NCBI RefSeq assembly: GCF_004795745.1
Contig: NZ_SDGV01000011.1
Location: 47,190 to 111,189 of the forward strand
Direction: 5' to 3'
Source: Vagococcus silagei
Lineage (GTDB): Bacteria > Bacillota > Bacilli > Lactobacillales > Vagococcaceae
Length of the DNA: 64,000 nucleotides
Shown here: piece by piece, positions 46,764 through 56,197 of the stretch
Position numbering within the stretch: position 1 is the stretch's first letter
Layout of the letters: each line of letters starts with the position of its first letter
Made by a program: the position numbers and the translations under genes
Notes under the pieces: model-generated
Database searches by the model: none
Told to the model about the DNA's origin: nothing
What the model saw: the letters and a program-made list of their open reading frames with translations, nothing else

Positions 46764-48830
46764 ATGAAACTTTTCTATATCTATAATTTTCGTGATTTTA
46801 AAAAAATGAATAAAAATATGTCTACAGCTGGTTTTCTAGCTTTATTTTTAGGCTGCACTGGCGCTCATAAATTCTACTTAAATAATAAAAAAGCGGGTCT
46901 ACTGTTATTGTTACTTTCAATGGTAACACTAATTTTTTTTATGCCAGGATTCATTATTCTCTGGTTTTATACAATAATTGAAGGACTAAGCTATCTTTTA
47001 AATGGCATTAAAAGAGAACGAATCCGGCAAAAAAAAATTGCACGATTACAACAAAGAAAAGACCAACAATCTAAACGTCCCGTTCAGAAACAGCCAAAAG
47101 TTAATGCTAAAAATATAAATAATCAAATCCGAAATAGTATAAATCAGAACAATCATTCTGATGTCATCGACATTACTAATCTTGATATTAAACCAATTAA
47201 TTACTCAGAATTTGAAGAGAATTGGCAATACTATTTAGATTTACCTTATGAAAGAAAATGTATGGAAGATGAAGAGATAAAACATCAGACCTTGGCACTT
47301 TATCATAAAGTTTGTCAATTTCTAAATTATGAACTTGGTGCGCTTGGTACAACTCTACCTGAATTATTTGAAAATTATCAAAACGAAAACATTCAATATA
47401 ATAATCTGCCCTATACAATCTACTGCATTGCTGAAGGACATGTCACTCAAGGAACTTATGATAATACTTTTTCATACCAACTACTCGAGCAAGCGATTGG
47501 TGAAACATTAAAAGAAAAGATACGGGAATATGCTTTAGCAGTCTGTCAGCATACGATTACAGATCCCCAGTCCATTATGCAAAACACTATTTTTTCAAAT
47601 GATTGGGTTTGGTGGGACCCTGAACATCAAATTCGTGATACAAATATTTTTAGTGCTGAGGATATTTATTTGCTTGATTTAACGTGCCCTCGAGAAACCA
47701 AAATTTGGGAACTTTATGATATTAAAATTGAAATATTAAAATTATATCTTTTAGCTTTAAATTCAATTCTAAATACTTCTTTAGAAGAAGAGACGTGGAA
47801 AAAACAATCCAAACAAACAATTGAACAACTTAAAACGCAAAATTATCGAGAAACACAACGATCATGGCGTTTCATAAATGGATTACTCAAGGTTTCTGAA
47901 AATACCTTACGTCAAATTTTACCAAGTTCAAATTATACTCAAAATTTAAACATTGACGAAGAAATCCATGCGATTGATTTGTTTTTACCAGAAAAAGTGA
48001 TGATTCAAATTAATACAATTACTGAAGAATACTTGCAACAATTATCCGAAGACGTTCTTTTAAAATTAGTAAATACGCTACATTATTCTGAAGCACGTAA
48101 CAATAACATCATCATAAAAAAACTATCATTGGAAGCATTAACTGAAAAATGGAAAAAATCTCTAATTAGTATTCAAGAACAAAATAATTATTTGAAAATT
48201 ATTAAAGAAGTAGGAAAAAACATCTCAAATCAAGACTTTAAACTAATCATTCTTTATGAACAAAGCCGTCTCGATAAATTTACAAAAGCGAGAAAAAAAC
48301 AAGTTACTTCAATGATTGATGTTGGAAATATTACAATTTTTGAAACACTTATAAAAAATCAAGAGAGGTTAACACAAAATCAAATTGAAACGATTTTGAA
48401 CTTAAAACAACCGATCAGAAAAACAGTTTCTTTGAATGCACAACAAATAAAAGTATCTCAAGCCAAGCTAAATGAAACAATTTCTGTTTTAGAAGAGTAT
48501 TTTGATGAAGAAGAAATAGAGCCAATTGTTACAGAACAAGAGAGCTTAGATAAAACAACCGAAAAAATTCCAAAAGTTGCCTCATATACAGAAAAAGACG
48601 ATGCAGTCTTTCTAATCAAACGTATTTTGGACGAAAAAAGTATCCCGGTTTCAGAAGTTAATGACTTTGCAATGAATCAAGGAAAAATGCTTAATATGTA
48701 TCTCAGTGATTTAAATAAACTATTTTATGACGATCTGTCGGATCAACTTTTTACGGTTGAGGATGATATGGTAATCATTGATGATTATTACTTAGAATAT
48801 GCAATGGAGGAGATTAACTTTGAAGAATAA
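46764..48830 (+). CDS. TM2 / TerB_C domain protein, first gene of candidate defence cassette
   Basis: A protein of about 688 residues with a TM2 module near the N-terminus (NMSTAGFLALFLGCTGAHKF, then YLNNKKAGLLLLLLSMV). A basic linker (RERIRQKKIARLQQRKDQQ) is followed by a long cytoplasmic helical region with a TerB_N-like part. The C-terminal segment (SEVNDFAMNQGKMLNMYLSD to DDYYLEYAM) fits the TerB_C domain. The TM2 hairpin would tie it to the membrane. An in-frame GTG at 46749 is an alternative start, and no strong ribosome binding site decides. The ATPase gene overlaps its end. Proteins of this layout are linked to Ter stress and DNA-processing systems; the activity is unknown. Confidence 0.7.
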   Translation: MKLFYIYNFRDFKKMNKNMSTAGFLALFLGCTGAHKFYLNNKKAGLLLLLLSMVTLIFFMPGFIILWFYTIIEGLSYLLNGIKRERIRQKKIARLQQRKDQQSKRPVQKQPKVNAKNINNQIRNSINQNNHSDVIDITNLDIKPINYSEFEENWQYYLDLPYERKCMEDEEIKHQTLALYHKVCQFLNYELGALGTTLPELFENYQNENIQYNNLPYTIYCIAEGHVTQGTYDNTFSYQLLEQAIGETLKEKIREYALAVCQHTITDPQSIMQNTIFSNDWVWWDPEHQIRDTNIFSAEDIYLLDLTCPRETKIWELYDIKIEILKLYLLALNSILNTSLEEETWKKQSKQTIEQLKTQNYRETQRSWRFINGLLKVSENTLRQILPSSNYTQNLNIDEEIHAIDLFLPEKVMIQINTITEEYLQQLSEDVLLKLVNTLHYSEARNNNIIIKKLSLEALTEKWKKSLISIQEQNNYLKIIKEVGKNISNQDFKLIILYEQSRLDKFTKARKKQVTSMIDVGNITIFETLIKNQERLTQNQIETILNLKQPIRKTVSLNAQQIKVSQAKLNETISVLEEYFDEEEIEPIVTEQESLDKTTEKIPKVASYTEKDDAVFLIKRILDEKSIPVSEVNDFAMNQGKMLNMYLSDLNKLFYDDLSDQLFTVEDDMVIIDDYYLEYAMEEINFEE

Positions 48831-50148
48831 GGTAAACAAAAAAGAAGCTGTGACTATAATTAGTGCTCTAGAATCAGGCGTTGTACCCGTAAAAGGTATT
48901 CGACATTTACTTGTTGGCAGAAATGATGAAGTGAATGAAGTCGTACGAACGCTTGAACGAATTGAAGAAGGTGAAAGTGATATTCGTTTTTGGGTAGGGG
49001 ATTTTGGTAGTGGTAAAAGTTTTATGTTACGTACGATAGAATCCATTGCCTTACAAAAAAACTTTGTCGTCTCAACCGTTGATTTGACACCAACACGACG
49101 TTTTGTGGCTTCAGATGGAAAAGCACGCGCACTCTATACCGAAATTATCGATAATCTCATGATTCAAACGTCACAAAACGGAAATGCCTTAAAAACAATT
49201 ATAGAGGAATGGATTCACAAGTTAGCTTCTGAGATGGCAAGTGAAGAAAACGTCTCAATTAATAAAATATTGACACCAAAATATCAACGTAACATTGAGA
49301 ATAAAATAATAGCTGTTTCTAGTTCGTTTTCTTCTGTAGGTTTATCTTTTGAATTAGGTTCTTCTGTCATCAAATATTATGAAGGTTTCATAACAGGGGA
49401 TCAGATTTTAATGTTAAATGCATTGAGATGGATTCGTGGTGATATTGAGACAAAAACTGAAGCCAAGAAGACACTTGGAATTAACAAAATTATCAATGAT
49501 GATAATTGGTTTGACGCGATTAAAAATCTATCCGAACTTTTTTCTTCTTTAGGTTATGCCGGCTTTGTGCTCAATTTTGATGAATCTGTTAATCTTTATA
49601 AGTTACCAATGCGACAAACACGTGAACGAAATTATGAAAAAATACTAAATATTTATAATGAATGTAAGTCAAATCAAATCAAACATTTATTTGTAAACTT
49701 CGGTGCGACTCGCAAAACTGTTTTTGATGATGATCGCGGTATGGCTAGCTATGGAGCTTTAAAAACAAGATTAGGTGATGAACACTCAATGGATTCTCAG
49801 TTTGTCAATACAAATCGGACAGTCCTACCACTAAAACCACTGTCAAATGAGGATATTTTTACTTTATTAAATCAATTAGTTGTCATCTATAATACCGATC
49901 AGAATGAGTCGATTGATTTAAGCCTGGAACATATTTCTTTATATATGGAAGAGCAGTTAAATCGTCCAGGAGCAGATGAGTTTTTAACACCGCGAGCTGT
50001 GATTAAAGATTTTATTGAAATCTTAGCCATAATTAAACAAAATCCAACTGTCGAAATTTCAATGATTATTCTTCAGAAATTTGGTAAAAATAGCTTGCCA
50101 GTTGAAAAAGATGATGATAATTTAGATGACGACATTGAGGTATTTTAA
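48820..50148 (+). CDS. DUF2791 / BrxD-like P-loop ATPase
   Basis: A protein of about 442 residues resembling BrxD of BREX systems (DUF2791, ATP-binding). Walker A is VGDFGSGKS (about residues 59-67), Walker B is FVLNFDESVN, and the family-typical SGVVPVKGIRHLLVGR start is present. The true start is most likely TTG at 48820, seven bases behind GGAGGAG. It lies inside the end of the TerB gene (11-base overlap), so translation is coupled. The C-terminus is very acidic (DDDNLDDD). The helicase gene starts at the next base after the stop. An ATP-driven partner role to the helicase is inferred. Confidence 0.8.
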   Translation: MKNKVNKKEAVTIISALESGVVPVKGIRHLLVGRNDEVNEVVRTLERIEEGESDIRFWVGDFGSGKSFMLRTIESIALQKNFVVSTVDLTPTRRFVASDGKARALYTEIIDNLMIQTSQNGNALKTIIEEWIHKLASEMASEENVSINKILTPKYQRNIENKIIAVSSSFSSVGLSFELGSSVIKYYEGFITGDQILMLNALRWIRGDIETKTEAKKTLGINKIINDDNWFDAIKNLSELFSSLGYAGFVLNFDESVNLYKLPMRQTRERNYEKILNIYNECKSNQIKHLFVNFGATRKTVFDDDRGMASYGALKTRLGDEHSMDSQFVNTNRTVLPLKPLSNEDIFTLLNQLVVIYNTDQNESIDLSLEHISLYMEEQLNRPGADEFLTPRAVIKDFIEILAIIKQNPTVEISMIILQKFGKNSLPVEKDDDNLDDDIEVF

Positions 50149-52299
50149 ATGACAAGTTATCATCTATTAAGAAGAGAAATTCGCGAATACATCTATGATC
50201 AAGGCTGGCCTTCGCTCTCAAAAACCCAAGAAGCGGCTATTAGCCAAGTTGCGAACTCAAATCATAATCTTATTCTCTCTGCTCCGACTGCTTCTGGTAA
50301 AACAGAGGCAGCTTTTTTACCTGCCATTAACGCGGTGAATGATTGGGAGTCAGGTTTAAAAATTATTTACATTTCACCATTGATTGCATTAATTAATGAT
50401 CAATTTAAGCGTATCACTGAATTGTGTCACTATTTAAAAATCCCAGTAACTGCGTGGCACAGTGAAGCTTCCGCAGCAAAAAAGAAACAATTGTTAGCTC
50501 ATCCTGCTGGTATTTTATTGATTACGCCAGAATCGCTCGAAGCAATGTTGACACTACAACCTCAAGAAGCACAATTTTTATTTAAAGGGGTTGAATGGGT
50601 TCTTATTGATGAAATCCATGGTTTTATCGCATCGAATCGAGGTCTACATTTAGAGTCAATGTTAGAACGCATGCAACACTATATGATTGATCAACCGCGA
50701 TATATTGGTATGTCAGCAACTTTACCTCGTGAAGATAGCGCGTTAATAAAGAATTACTTCAAAAATGATGTGGAAACTGTCATTATTCAGGATAAAACAA
50801 GAAATGAACTACAACTTTCAACTGATTATTATCCCATTATTTCTAGTAAATACAGTGAGTTAGCACTGGAAAAAATTTATTCTTATTCTCTAATTGAATG
50901 CATGTTAATTTTTCCAAATTCACGATCACAAGTCGAATTATTAACTGTTCAGCTTAAAGAGATGGCTAAAAAGAATAATGTTGATGTTAATTATTTTGCT
51001 CATCATTCCTCACTTTCAAAAGGCACTCGAACCTCGATTGAGCAGTTCGCTAAACACACGAAAAGAGGTGAACTTTTTTCAATTTGTTGCACTTCCACTT
51101 TAGAGATGGGAATCGATATCGGCTCTGTTGATAGTGTTGTGCAATATAACGCGCCTCATTCAGTCACAAGTTTAGGCCAACGACTGGGAAGAAGTGGACG
51201 ACGAACCAAAACTAGTATCCTACATTTTATCGCAACAAAACCCTTTGAATTACTTAAGGGATTAGCGACAATTGCTGTCTACCATGATGGAGAAATTGAA
51301 CGCTTTGATAGACCAATCAAACCTTATGACATTTTTGCCCATCAAGTACTCGCCCTACTTTTAGAACATTCTGGTATGACGCGAGAACGAATTATAGAAT
51401 TAAATCAAACCTCCAAAAATTTTAGTTGGCTTGAACGAAGAGAAATCAAAGGAATCATTAATCACTTAATTAAATACTCATACATTGAAGACATCGGAAA
51501 TGAACTTATCATAGGTAAAAATATTGAATCGCTCATGTATAAGGGTAATTTTTTTGCACAATTTGTAACTTTTGAAACCTATACAGTTCTAAATGATTCT
51601 AAGAAAATCGGAGAGTTGGATTTTACTCCAATGATTGAAGTGGATCAGAATATCATCTTAGGTGGTAAAAAGTGGCGAATCTCTGCTGTAAGACATGATA
51701 GTAAAAAAATTATTGTCACAACTGCAAACGATGCCGTCCCACCGACATTTTTTTCTGATGGGGGAGATACTAGTCATCTTGTGACACAAAAAATGGTTAC
51801 CTTGATGACAGATGATTTATGGATAGAAGCACTGCAACCCGAGATGAAAATAGCTATTCAATCATTAATTGATGATCAAGTTTATCCTAACAATCCCTAT
51901 CTTGTCATTGAAAAAGAAGAACTAGCCGTTCGGAGCTTTGCAGGTTCAAAAATCAATCGAACGATTCAACTTTTACTCTCCATCGTAGATCCCGATGCGA
52001 AAATTCAATATTATGATCAAGAGACTTTATTCGAAATCAAAAATTCGAATAATTCGATTACTGATCTTTTATTTAAAGTAGATAGTTTAGATTGGGAAGA
52101 AGAGATACTTTATAATTTTTTACGTGAACAACCAACACTTGCGATTCGATACTTAAGTGGCTATAAATACATAAAATTACTACCATTTCCTCTACAACTC
52201 AAGTATTTTATCTTCAACTTATTAGATATTCCCGCAGCAACTGAGCATATTCATATTATTTGCTCGTCGTTAACACATGATAACAATCAAAATAGTTGA
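50149..52299 (+). CDS. Lhr-like DEAD/DEAH helicase (BrxHI-like)
   Basis: A 716-residue superfamily 2 helicase. Motif I is APTASGKTE (residues 45-53), motif II is DEIH (154-157), motif III is SATL (189-192), and motif VI is QRLGRSGRR (344-352). The Lhr-type order is followed by a long C-terminal region with a winged-helix-like part and unknown domains. In BREX types 2 and 6, brxD and an Lhr-like helicase gene occur together. Here they stand with a TerB protein and no pglX, pglZ or brxC. Direct abutment to the ATPase gene implies one complex. The polynucleotide substrate is not known. Confidence 0.83.
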   Translation: MTSYHLLRREIREYIYDQGWPSLSKTQEAAISQVANSNHNLILSAPTASGKTEAAFLPAINAVNDWESGLKIIYISPLIALINDQFKRITELCHYLKIPVTAWHSEASAAKKKQLLAHPAGILLITPESLEAMLTLQPQEAQFLFKGVEWVLIDEIHGFIASNRGLHLESMLERMQHYMIDQPRYIGMSATLPREDSALIKNYFKNDVETVIIQDKTRNELQLSTDYYPIISSKYSELALEKIYSYSLIECMLIFPNSRSQVELLTVQLKEMAKKNNVDVNYFAHHSSLSKGTRTSIEQFAKHTKRGELFSICCTSTLEMGIDIGSVDSVVQYNAPHSVTSLGQRLGRSGRRTKTSILHFIATKPFELLKGLATIAVYHDGEIERFDRPIKPYDIFAHQVLALLLEHSGMTRERIIELNQTSKNFSWLERREIKGIINHLIKYSYIEDIGNELIIGKNIESLMYKGNFFAQFVTFETYTVLNDSKKIGELDFTPMIEVDQNIILGGKKWRISAVRHDSKKIIVTTANDAVPPTFFSDGGDTSHLVTQKMVTLMTDDLWIEALQPEMKIAIQSLIDDQVYPNNPYLVIEKEELAVRSFAGSKINRTIQLLLSIVDPDAKIQYYDQETLFEIKNSNNSITDLLFKVDSLDWEEEILYNFLREQPTLAIRYLSGYKYIKLLPFPLQLKYFIFNLLDIPAATEHIHIICSSLTHDNNQNS

Positions 52300-52324
52300 C
52301 AAGGTAATTTTACGAAAGTAAGAT
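52296..52324 (+). promoter_or_regulatory. Promoter after the helicase gene
   Basis: A perfect TTGACA (52296-52301) and TAAGAT (52319-52324) with 17-base spacing overlap the helicase stop codon. It would drive the small peptide frame and the GNAT gene. Confidence 0.65.
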
Positions 52325-52361
52325 TGTTCATAATAAAAAAAACAAATACGAGGTATTAAAA

Positions 52362-52430
52362 ATGAATGCATACTACTCATGGTGTTACACACAGAAAATA
52401 ATTAAAGTAGAAATCGAAAGGAGAGGATAA
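52362..52430 (+). CDS. Possible 22-residue leader peptide before GNAT gene
   Basis: A 22-codon frame with ACGAGG eight bases before the ATG follows a consensus promoter. Its N-terminal half is rich in aromatic residues and cysteine (NAYYSWCYTQK). It ends 24 bases before the acetyltransferase start. It may be a regulatory leader peptide or a small protein. No attenuator hairpin is evident between the two genes. Confidence 0.4.
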   Translation: MNAYYSWCYTQKIIKVEIERRG

Positions 52431-52454
52431 TAAAAAAATAAGAGGATGATTAAT

Positions 52455-52883
52455 ATGTTAACTAAAACTAATACAACACAAAATGATTATCAAACAGTCT
52501 TAAGTATTTGGGAGAAATCTGCACAAAAGACACACGATTTTCTTTCTAAAGAAGATTTTGAATTCTATAAGAATATCATTCCACAGCATTTAGACACAGT
52601 TGAACTAAATTTATGGCGTGATGACGAAGCTATTGTTGGTTTTTCAGGTGTAAGTGAACAAGAACTTGTGATGTTGTTCCTTGATCCTGATTTTATAGGT
52701 CACGGTTATGGCAGTAAAATTCTAACTTGGTTAATCGAAAATGAAAATATTAATCAAATTGACGTGAATTCAGAGAATACAAATGCTAAAAACTTTTATA
52801 TAAAGCATGGCTTCAGAGTTTCATCTGAAGACCTTGTAGATGGTTTTGGGAAACCTTACGCCATCACTCATCTAATTAAATAA
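52455..52883 (+). CDS. GNAT family N-acetyltransferase
   Basis: A 142-residue acetyltransferase with motif A in MLFLDPDFIGHGYGSKILTW (about residues 74-93) and the C-terminal NFYIKHGFRV typical of the YjaB/PhnO-like group. AGAGG nine bases upstream favours the ATG at 52455 over that at 52446. It is the downstream gene of a short leader frame and is followed by a terminator. Confidence 0.85.
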   Translation: MLTKTNTTQNDYQTVLSIWEKSAQKTHDFLSKEDFEFYKNIIPQHLDTVELNLWRDDEAIVGFSGVSEQELVMLFLDPDFIGHGYGSKILTWLIENENINQIDVNSENTNAKNFYIKHGFRVSSEDLVDGFGKPYAITHLIK

Positions 52884-52904
52884 AAAGTCGAAATATCATC
52901 AAAA

Positions 52905-52951
52905 ATACTCGTACCTTTTTACGTGTTCAAACAAACAGGTACGAGTATTAT
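52905..52951 (+). terminator. Terminator of GNAT gene
   Basis: AATACTCGTACCT and AGGTACGAGTATT arms (13 bp perfect) with a 21-base loop are followed by TATTTTTATTTT. Confidence 0.75.
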
Positions 52952-52979
52952 TTTTATTTTGTAATAGAAGAGGGGGACA

Positions 52980-53261
52980 CTATTTTTTAACAGAGCTTAA
53001 TTGATCAATTGGATACGATTGCCCAATTTCAACATTCTGATAAACTTCTTGGGATACAACCATTTTCTCTTCAAGTTTTTGTCCGTTTCTAAGACATGTT
53101 TCAACCAGTAAAAAATATGTTTCAGATGAAGTTGTCACATCATTTATTTTATCAAGCACTGTAACATCAGTTAAACTTGGAACTTTGCCTTTTTTCTTTT
53201 TCTTATTGTAAATATAAAACCCAGCAACAATCAAAATAAGAATGATAAACATATTCTCCAT
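52980..53261 (-). CDS. Small single-span membrane protein, unknown
   Basis: A 93-residue protein with an N-terminal membrane helix (MFIILILIVAGFYIY) followed by a Lys-rich stop-transfer sequence (NKKKKKGK) and a soluble beta-rich C-terminal domain. AGGAG nine bases before the ATG at 53261 fixes the start; the frame is open further upstream. No family is recognised. It lies downstream of another hypothetical gene on the same strand. Confidence 0.6.
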   Translation of the reverse strand: MENMFIILILIVAGFYIYNKKKKKGKVPSLTDVTVLDKINDVTTSSETYFLLVETCLRNGQKLEEKMVVSQEVYQNVEIGQSYPIDQLSSVKK

Positions 53262-53372
53262 AAAAAGCATCTCCTTTAAACTTACTAACTTCAAGATTAA
53301 AATAATATAATTTTCAATAAAAAGGAGAGGGGAGAATTGATAAATCTCACACATCCCCATAGTTATTGATAA

Positions 53373-54113
53373 TTACCACTCTTTACCGAAAGCTACAAGG
53401 TAATATTCTTTTGATTTCGGACTTAATTCTATTCCACATTCCTTATAAGCTGATTCCCAATTCGGAAGTCGAACATCTTTAAAGCCTTTTTCGATAATTT
53501 CATAATTTTCTGTTTTCAAAATCCAAACGATAGCTTGCTTTTCAACTAGTTCTTTAACAGATTCAGAAATTTCATCACCAGAAGCATTGTTTTGGCTAAG
53601 ATTACTTATTAATTCAGTCACATCTGCCGTAAACATTCTTCCAGTGTATGCATGTTCCCATTGCAACATTACATTTGAATTAACCGCCTTATCATCTTTT
53701 GCTAACGCTTTATTTAATTTAGCAACATCTTGTTCACTAAGATGTGAAGCAACTGCAAGAAAATCTGGATCATCAACTAAACTAGCAACTTCATCCATTC
53801 CAAATTTTAGACTGTAATCATATTTACATAAGTCATCCACACCTAAACTCTTTGCAAATACAGCTGTTTTTTCTGATACAAAAAGGTTAAAGGGAAGGGT
53901 GTTGCGCCATGAAGCTGTCAGCATTGTGATTATTTCTGTGACTAACATTGACTTTATTTGTTTTACATCGTCAGAAGGATCATTTGCAATTTCATTACTT
54001 AAAGATACAGCAACCTTAACTAATTCTGTAAAATACTCAATTCGACCAGTTAATAAGTTTTCTTTGTTCTTTAAGATTGTTTCCATTGAAATTTCTTTGT
54101 TTTGTAAGTTCAT
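53373..54113 (-). CDS. Soluble hypothetical protein
   Basis: A 246-residue cytoplasmic protein, mostly helical, without membrane segments or catalytic motifs I can recognise. The central part (MLTASWRNTLPFNLFVSEKT) and the end (EYYLVAFGKEW) show conserved-looking aromatic residues. A GGAGCTGG lies about 11 bases from the ATG. It is the first gene of a possible pair with the membrane protein at 52980-53261, 112 bases downstream. Confidence 0.55.
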   Translation of the reverse strand: MNLQNKEISMETILKNKENLLTGRIEYFTELVKVAVSLSNEIANDPSDDVKQIKSMLVTEIITMLTASWRNTLPFNLFVSEKTAVFAKSLGVDDLCKYDYSLKFGMDEVASLVDDPDFLAVASHLSEQDVAKLNKALAKDDKAVNSNVMLQWEHAYTGRMFTADVTELISNLSQNNASGDEISESVKELVEKQAIVWILKTENYEIIEKGFKDVRLPNWESAYKECGIELSPKSKEYYLVAFGKEW

Positions 54114-54251
54114 ATTTTTAATTTCCAGCTCCTAATCATAAGTATGTACAAAATATTATAACATTATTTATGTTCGTTGCGTTTTTATTATTGATGTAAA
54201 TGTTAAGACATTTAGTATTAATTTAGCAAGAGAAGGAGTCTGATAAGTATC

Positions 54252-54305
54252 ATGATAATAAAAGATGACAGAAAGGTAATCAAGTTGGGAGATAGTCAAA
54301 ACTAA
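54252..54305 (+). pseudogene. Possible AbrB/MazE-type antitoxin remnant
   Basis: A 17-codon frame (IIKDDRKVIKLGDSQ) behind AAGGAG matches the first strand of AbrB/MazE DNA-binding domains (pattern RKV-K-GNS). It stops abruptly with no toxin gene behind it. The 54306-54450 stretch has only a 10-bp hairpin with CAACGTTAAG arms (54367-54394). The call is tentative because the match is short. Confidence 0.3.
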
Positions 54306-54499
54306 AATTTTATATCTTGGTTTACATAATATATATTATATGAAGTTATCCAAAAGTGACGAATGTCAACGTTAAGTGCAAAAGCTTAATGTTGGCTCAG
54401 TTACAAATTCGTTTTTAGTGTAAAAAGATAAAGATATCGCTTTTATTTTAATTACATTGATTATATTCCTTAATGCATCAAGTGGCTTGAGTATATACT

Positions 54500-54628
54500 T
54501 TAGTAATCGTTCATCGAATCGAGGGAAATTTCAGAATCGTAGTAAAGTTGCCATACTTTTATTTTGTCATTTTCTACATAAACTTTCAAACACGCTGGTA
54601 ATTTCCATTTTTTCTCAAATTCCCAATG
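54500..54628 (-). pseudogene. Decayed gene fragment, possibly SnoaL/NTF2-like
   Basis: On the minus strand a frame without start codon reads HWEFEKKWKLPACLKVYVEN, then DKIKVWQLYYDSEISLDSM and a stop. The pattern (Trp-Glu-Phe, hydrophobic strand, DGKI-WQ, YxD) resembles the C-terminal part of NTF2/SnoaL-like proteins. A stop codon lies directly before it, and the region upstream (to about 54720) is broken by stops in all frames. The rest of the 54114-54881 gap has nothing clear. Confidence 0.4.
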
Positions 54629-54881
54629 TCATATCTCTTCATTTAGTTTTAACCATTACACAACTACTTCATTGCGAAAATTTACTATTAAGTTTCTTCA
54701 ACTAACTCACTACTGACAAATAGAACCTCTTTGTTTATGAAAGTTTTTTTAAAGTCAGTATATTATTGAGAATCTCTACTTAGCAAATACTAAATATAGC
54801 AGAATTTTCTTGGTTTTATATTTTTCATCAGACCCCTTATTATAGTTTAGTCACTATTAACTTATCTAGTTATGTTTTAGA

Positions 54882-55343
54882 TTAAATATTTTTAACAAAT
54901 ACTTGATCTTTGTTTTTAGCTCGATAACTGTCATCCATTCTAAAATCATTTTTTAAATACAACTCTGCGTCCGAATCGGTTGTTAAAATTAATTTATGGA
55001 TTTTTTTGATTTTTGCTAAATTTTCAACTTGATTTAACAAATTGCTTGCGATGTTTTGCTTTCTAAATCGTGGGCTTACCCATAATTCACGAATAAAATA
55101 CACTTCCTCATGAAAAAACCAATTTGATAATTCTTCAATTCTAAATAGAATAAAAGCAATGGTATTTTCCTTTTCTGTTAAAACGAATGCTTGATTTCCT
55201 TTTTCTTCATTCATTTCTTGAAAGAACTTTTCCCAATCATCGACTACAATTTCAAATTCTGCAAAATAAGTTTGAAATGCATTCATAAAACTAGTTTCTG
55301 TAAAATTATTTATTAACTGCTTATTAATTTCTTTCAACAACAT
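54882..55343 (-). CDS. GNAT family N-acetyltransferase
   Basis: A 153-residue acetyltransferase with motif A around LWVSPRFRKQNIASNLLNQV (residues 87-106) and the TTDSDAELYLKNDFRMDDSY tail. The Q/RxxGxG motif is changed to RKQNIAS, which lacks both glycines, so CoA binding may be weaker. AAAGGAGATAATG surrounds the start. The 55344-55550 upstream gap has one open frame of about 48 codons on the + strand without start or ribosome binding site. Confidence 0.75.
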   Translation of the reverse strand: MLLKEINKQLINNFTETSFMNAFQTYFAEFEIVVDDWEKFFQEMNEEKGNQAFVLTEKENTIAFILFRIEELSNWFFHEEVYFIRELWVSPRFRKQNIASNLLNQVENLAKIKKIHKLILTTDSDAELYLKNDFRMDDSYRAKNKDQVFVKNI

Positions 55344-55550
55344 TATCTCCTTTTAATTCATCAATGAGCTATAAAAAATAGTTTTTCGTGAAATTCGTTA
55401 ATATCATCTTCTTTAAAAAGCTGTTAATTATTCAATTCTAGGTCTTTTATCGAAAAAACATGGTTGTTACACTATAGCAAGTCAAAGCTATACGGCATTT
55501 AACTTAACTGGCTTGAATAGATTACATTATTTAGGCATAAGCAAACCTCA

Positions 55551-56162
55551 TCATTGATATTTTAATTTCAATTCATCATATGCCTGTTGTGTATATGGAT
55601 GGATAATTGGCATACCGACTTCAAAAAGCCAATCAAAATACGCTAGACATCCTTTATCTAATGATATATCAAGTTGATTTAAAACTTCGTCAAAATACGG
55701 TGCACTATGTTTATTGTCCCACTTCAATTTGTCAGAAATAAAAATAAGTTTATCAAATTCCGTTGCACCTGGTTTTAATGTTGTGTGACAGGCCATTGAA
55801 GATAAAATTTGTTCATCTTCAATTCCAAAGTGTTCCTTAGCAATATAAGCAGAGAAATTCTGATGTAAAAGCAATGGAAGGTGCTTGTCTTCTTCAAAGA
55901 TATTGAAATGTAATTCAGTTGCTAAAATTACTCTACTCTCATCAGGTACAACCCCACCAATATCATGTAATAGTCCAGCCACATATGCTTTCTGCGGGTT
56001 TAGGCCAAATTTATCAGCTAATATTTCTGCTTCTTGTGCAACTTCTAAAGAATGCTGTGCTGTTCCTATTAATTGAAAATAATTCAAATAAAAAAACATA
56101 TTTTCTTTAATTTTATCGTAGCAAAATGGTAACTTAATTAAAAAATCATCAATTTTTTCCAT
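55551..56162 (-). CDS. HD-domain phosphohydrolase, YqeK-like
   Basis: A 203-residue metal-dependent phosphohydrolase with the HD motif set HSLEVAQEAEILADKF, LLHDIGGVVPD and HQNFSAYIA. The order resembles YqeK-type enzymes that hydrolyse Ap4A. The sequence is more divergent than housekeeping YqeK, and no nadD gene is adjacent, so a different nucleotide substrate is possible. GGAGG eight bases before the ATG at 56162 decides the start. Confidence 0.78.
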   Translation of the reverse strand: MEKIDDFLIKLPFCYDKIKENMFFYLNYFQLIGTAQHSLEVAQEAEILADKFGLNPQKAYVAGLLHDIGGVVPDESRVILATELHFNIFEEDKHLPLLLHQNFSAYIAKEHFGIEDEQILSSMACHTTLKPGATEFDKLIFISDKLKWDNKHSAPYFDEVLNQLDISLDKGCLAYFDWLFEVGMPIIHPYTQQAYDELKLKYQ

Positions 56163-56197
56163 GTGATACCTCCAATAATTTATATAGTAAATACTCT

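Noticed and set aside
46764..52299. Complete BREX system
   Set aside because: No brxC/pglY, pglX methylase, pglZ or brxA/B genes are present in the window.
55405..55553. Open + strand frame of about 48 codons in the GNAT/YqeK-like gap
   Set aside because: No start codon, no ribosome binding site and no recognisable family; it may be chance.
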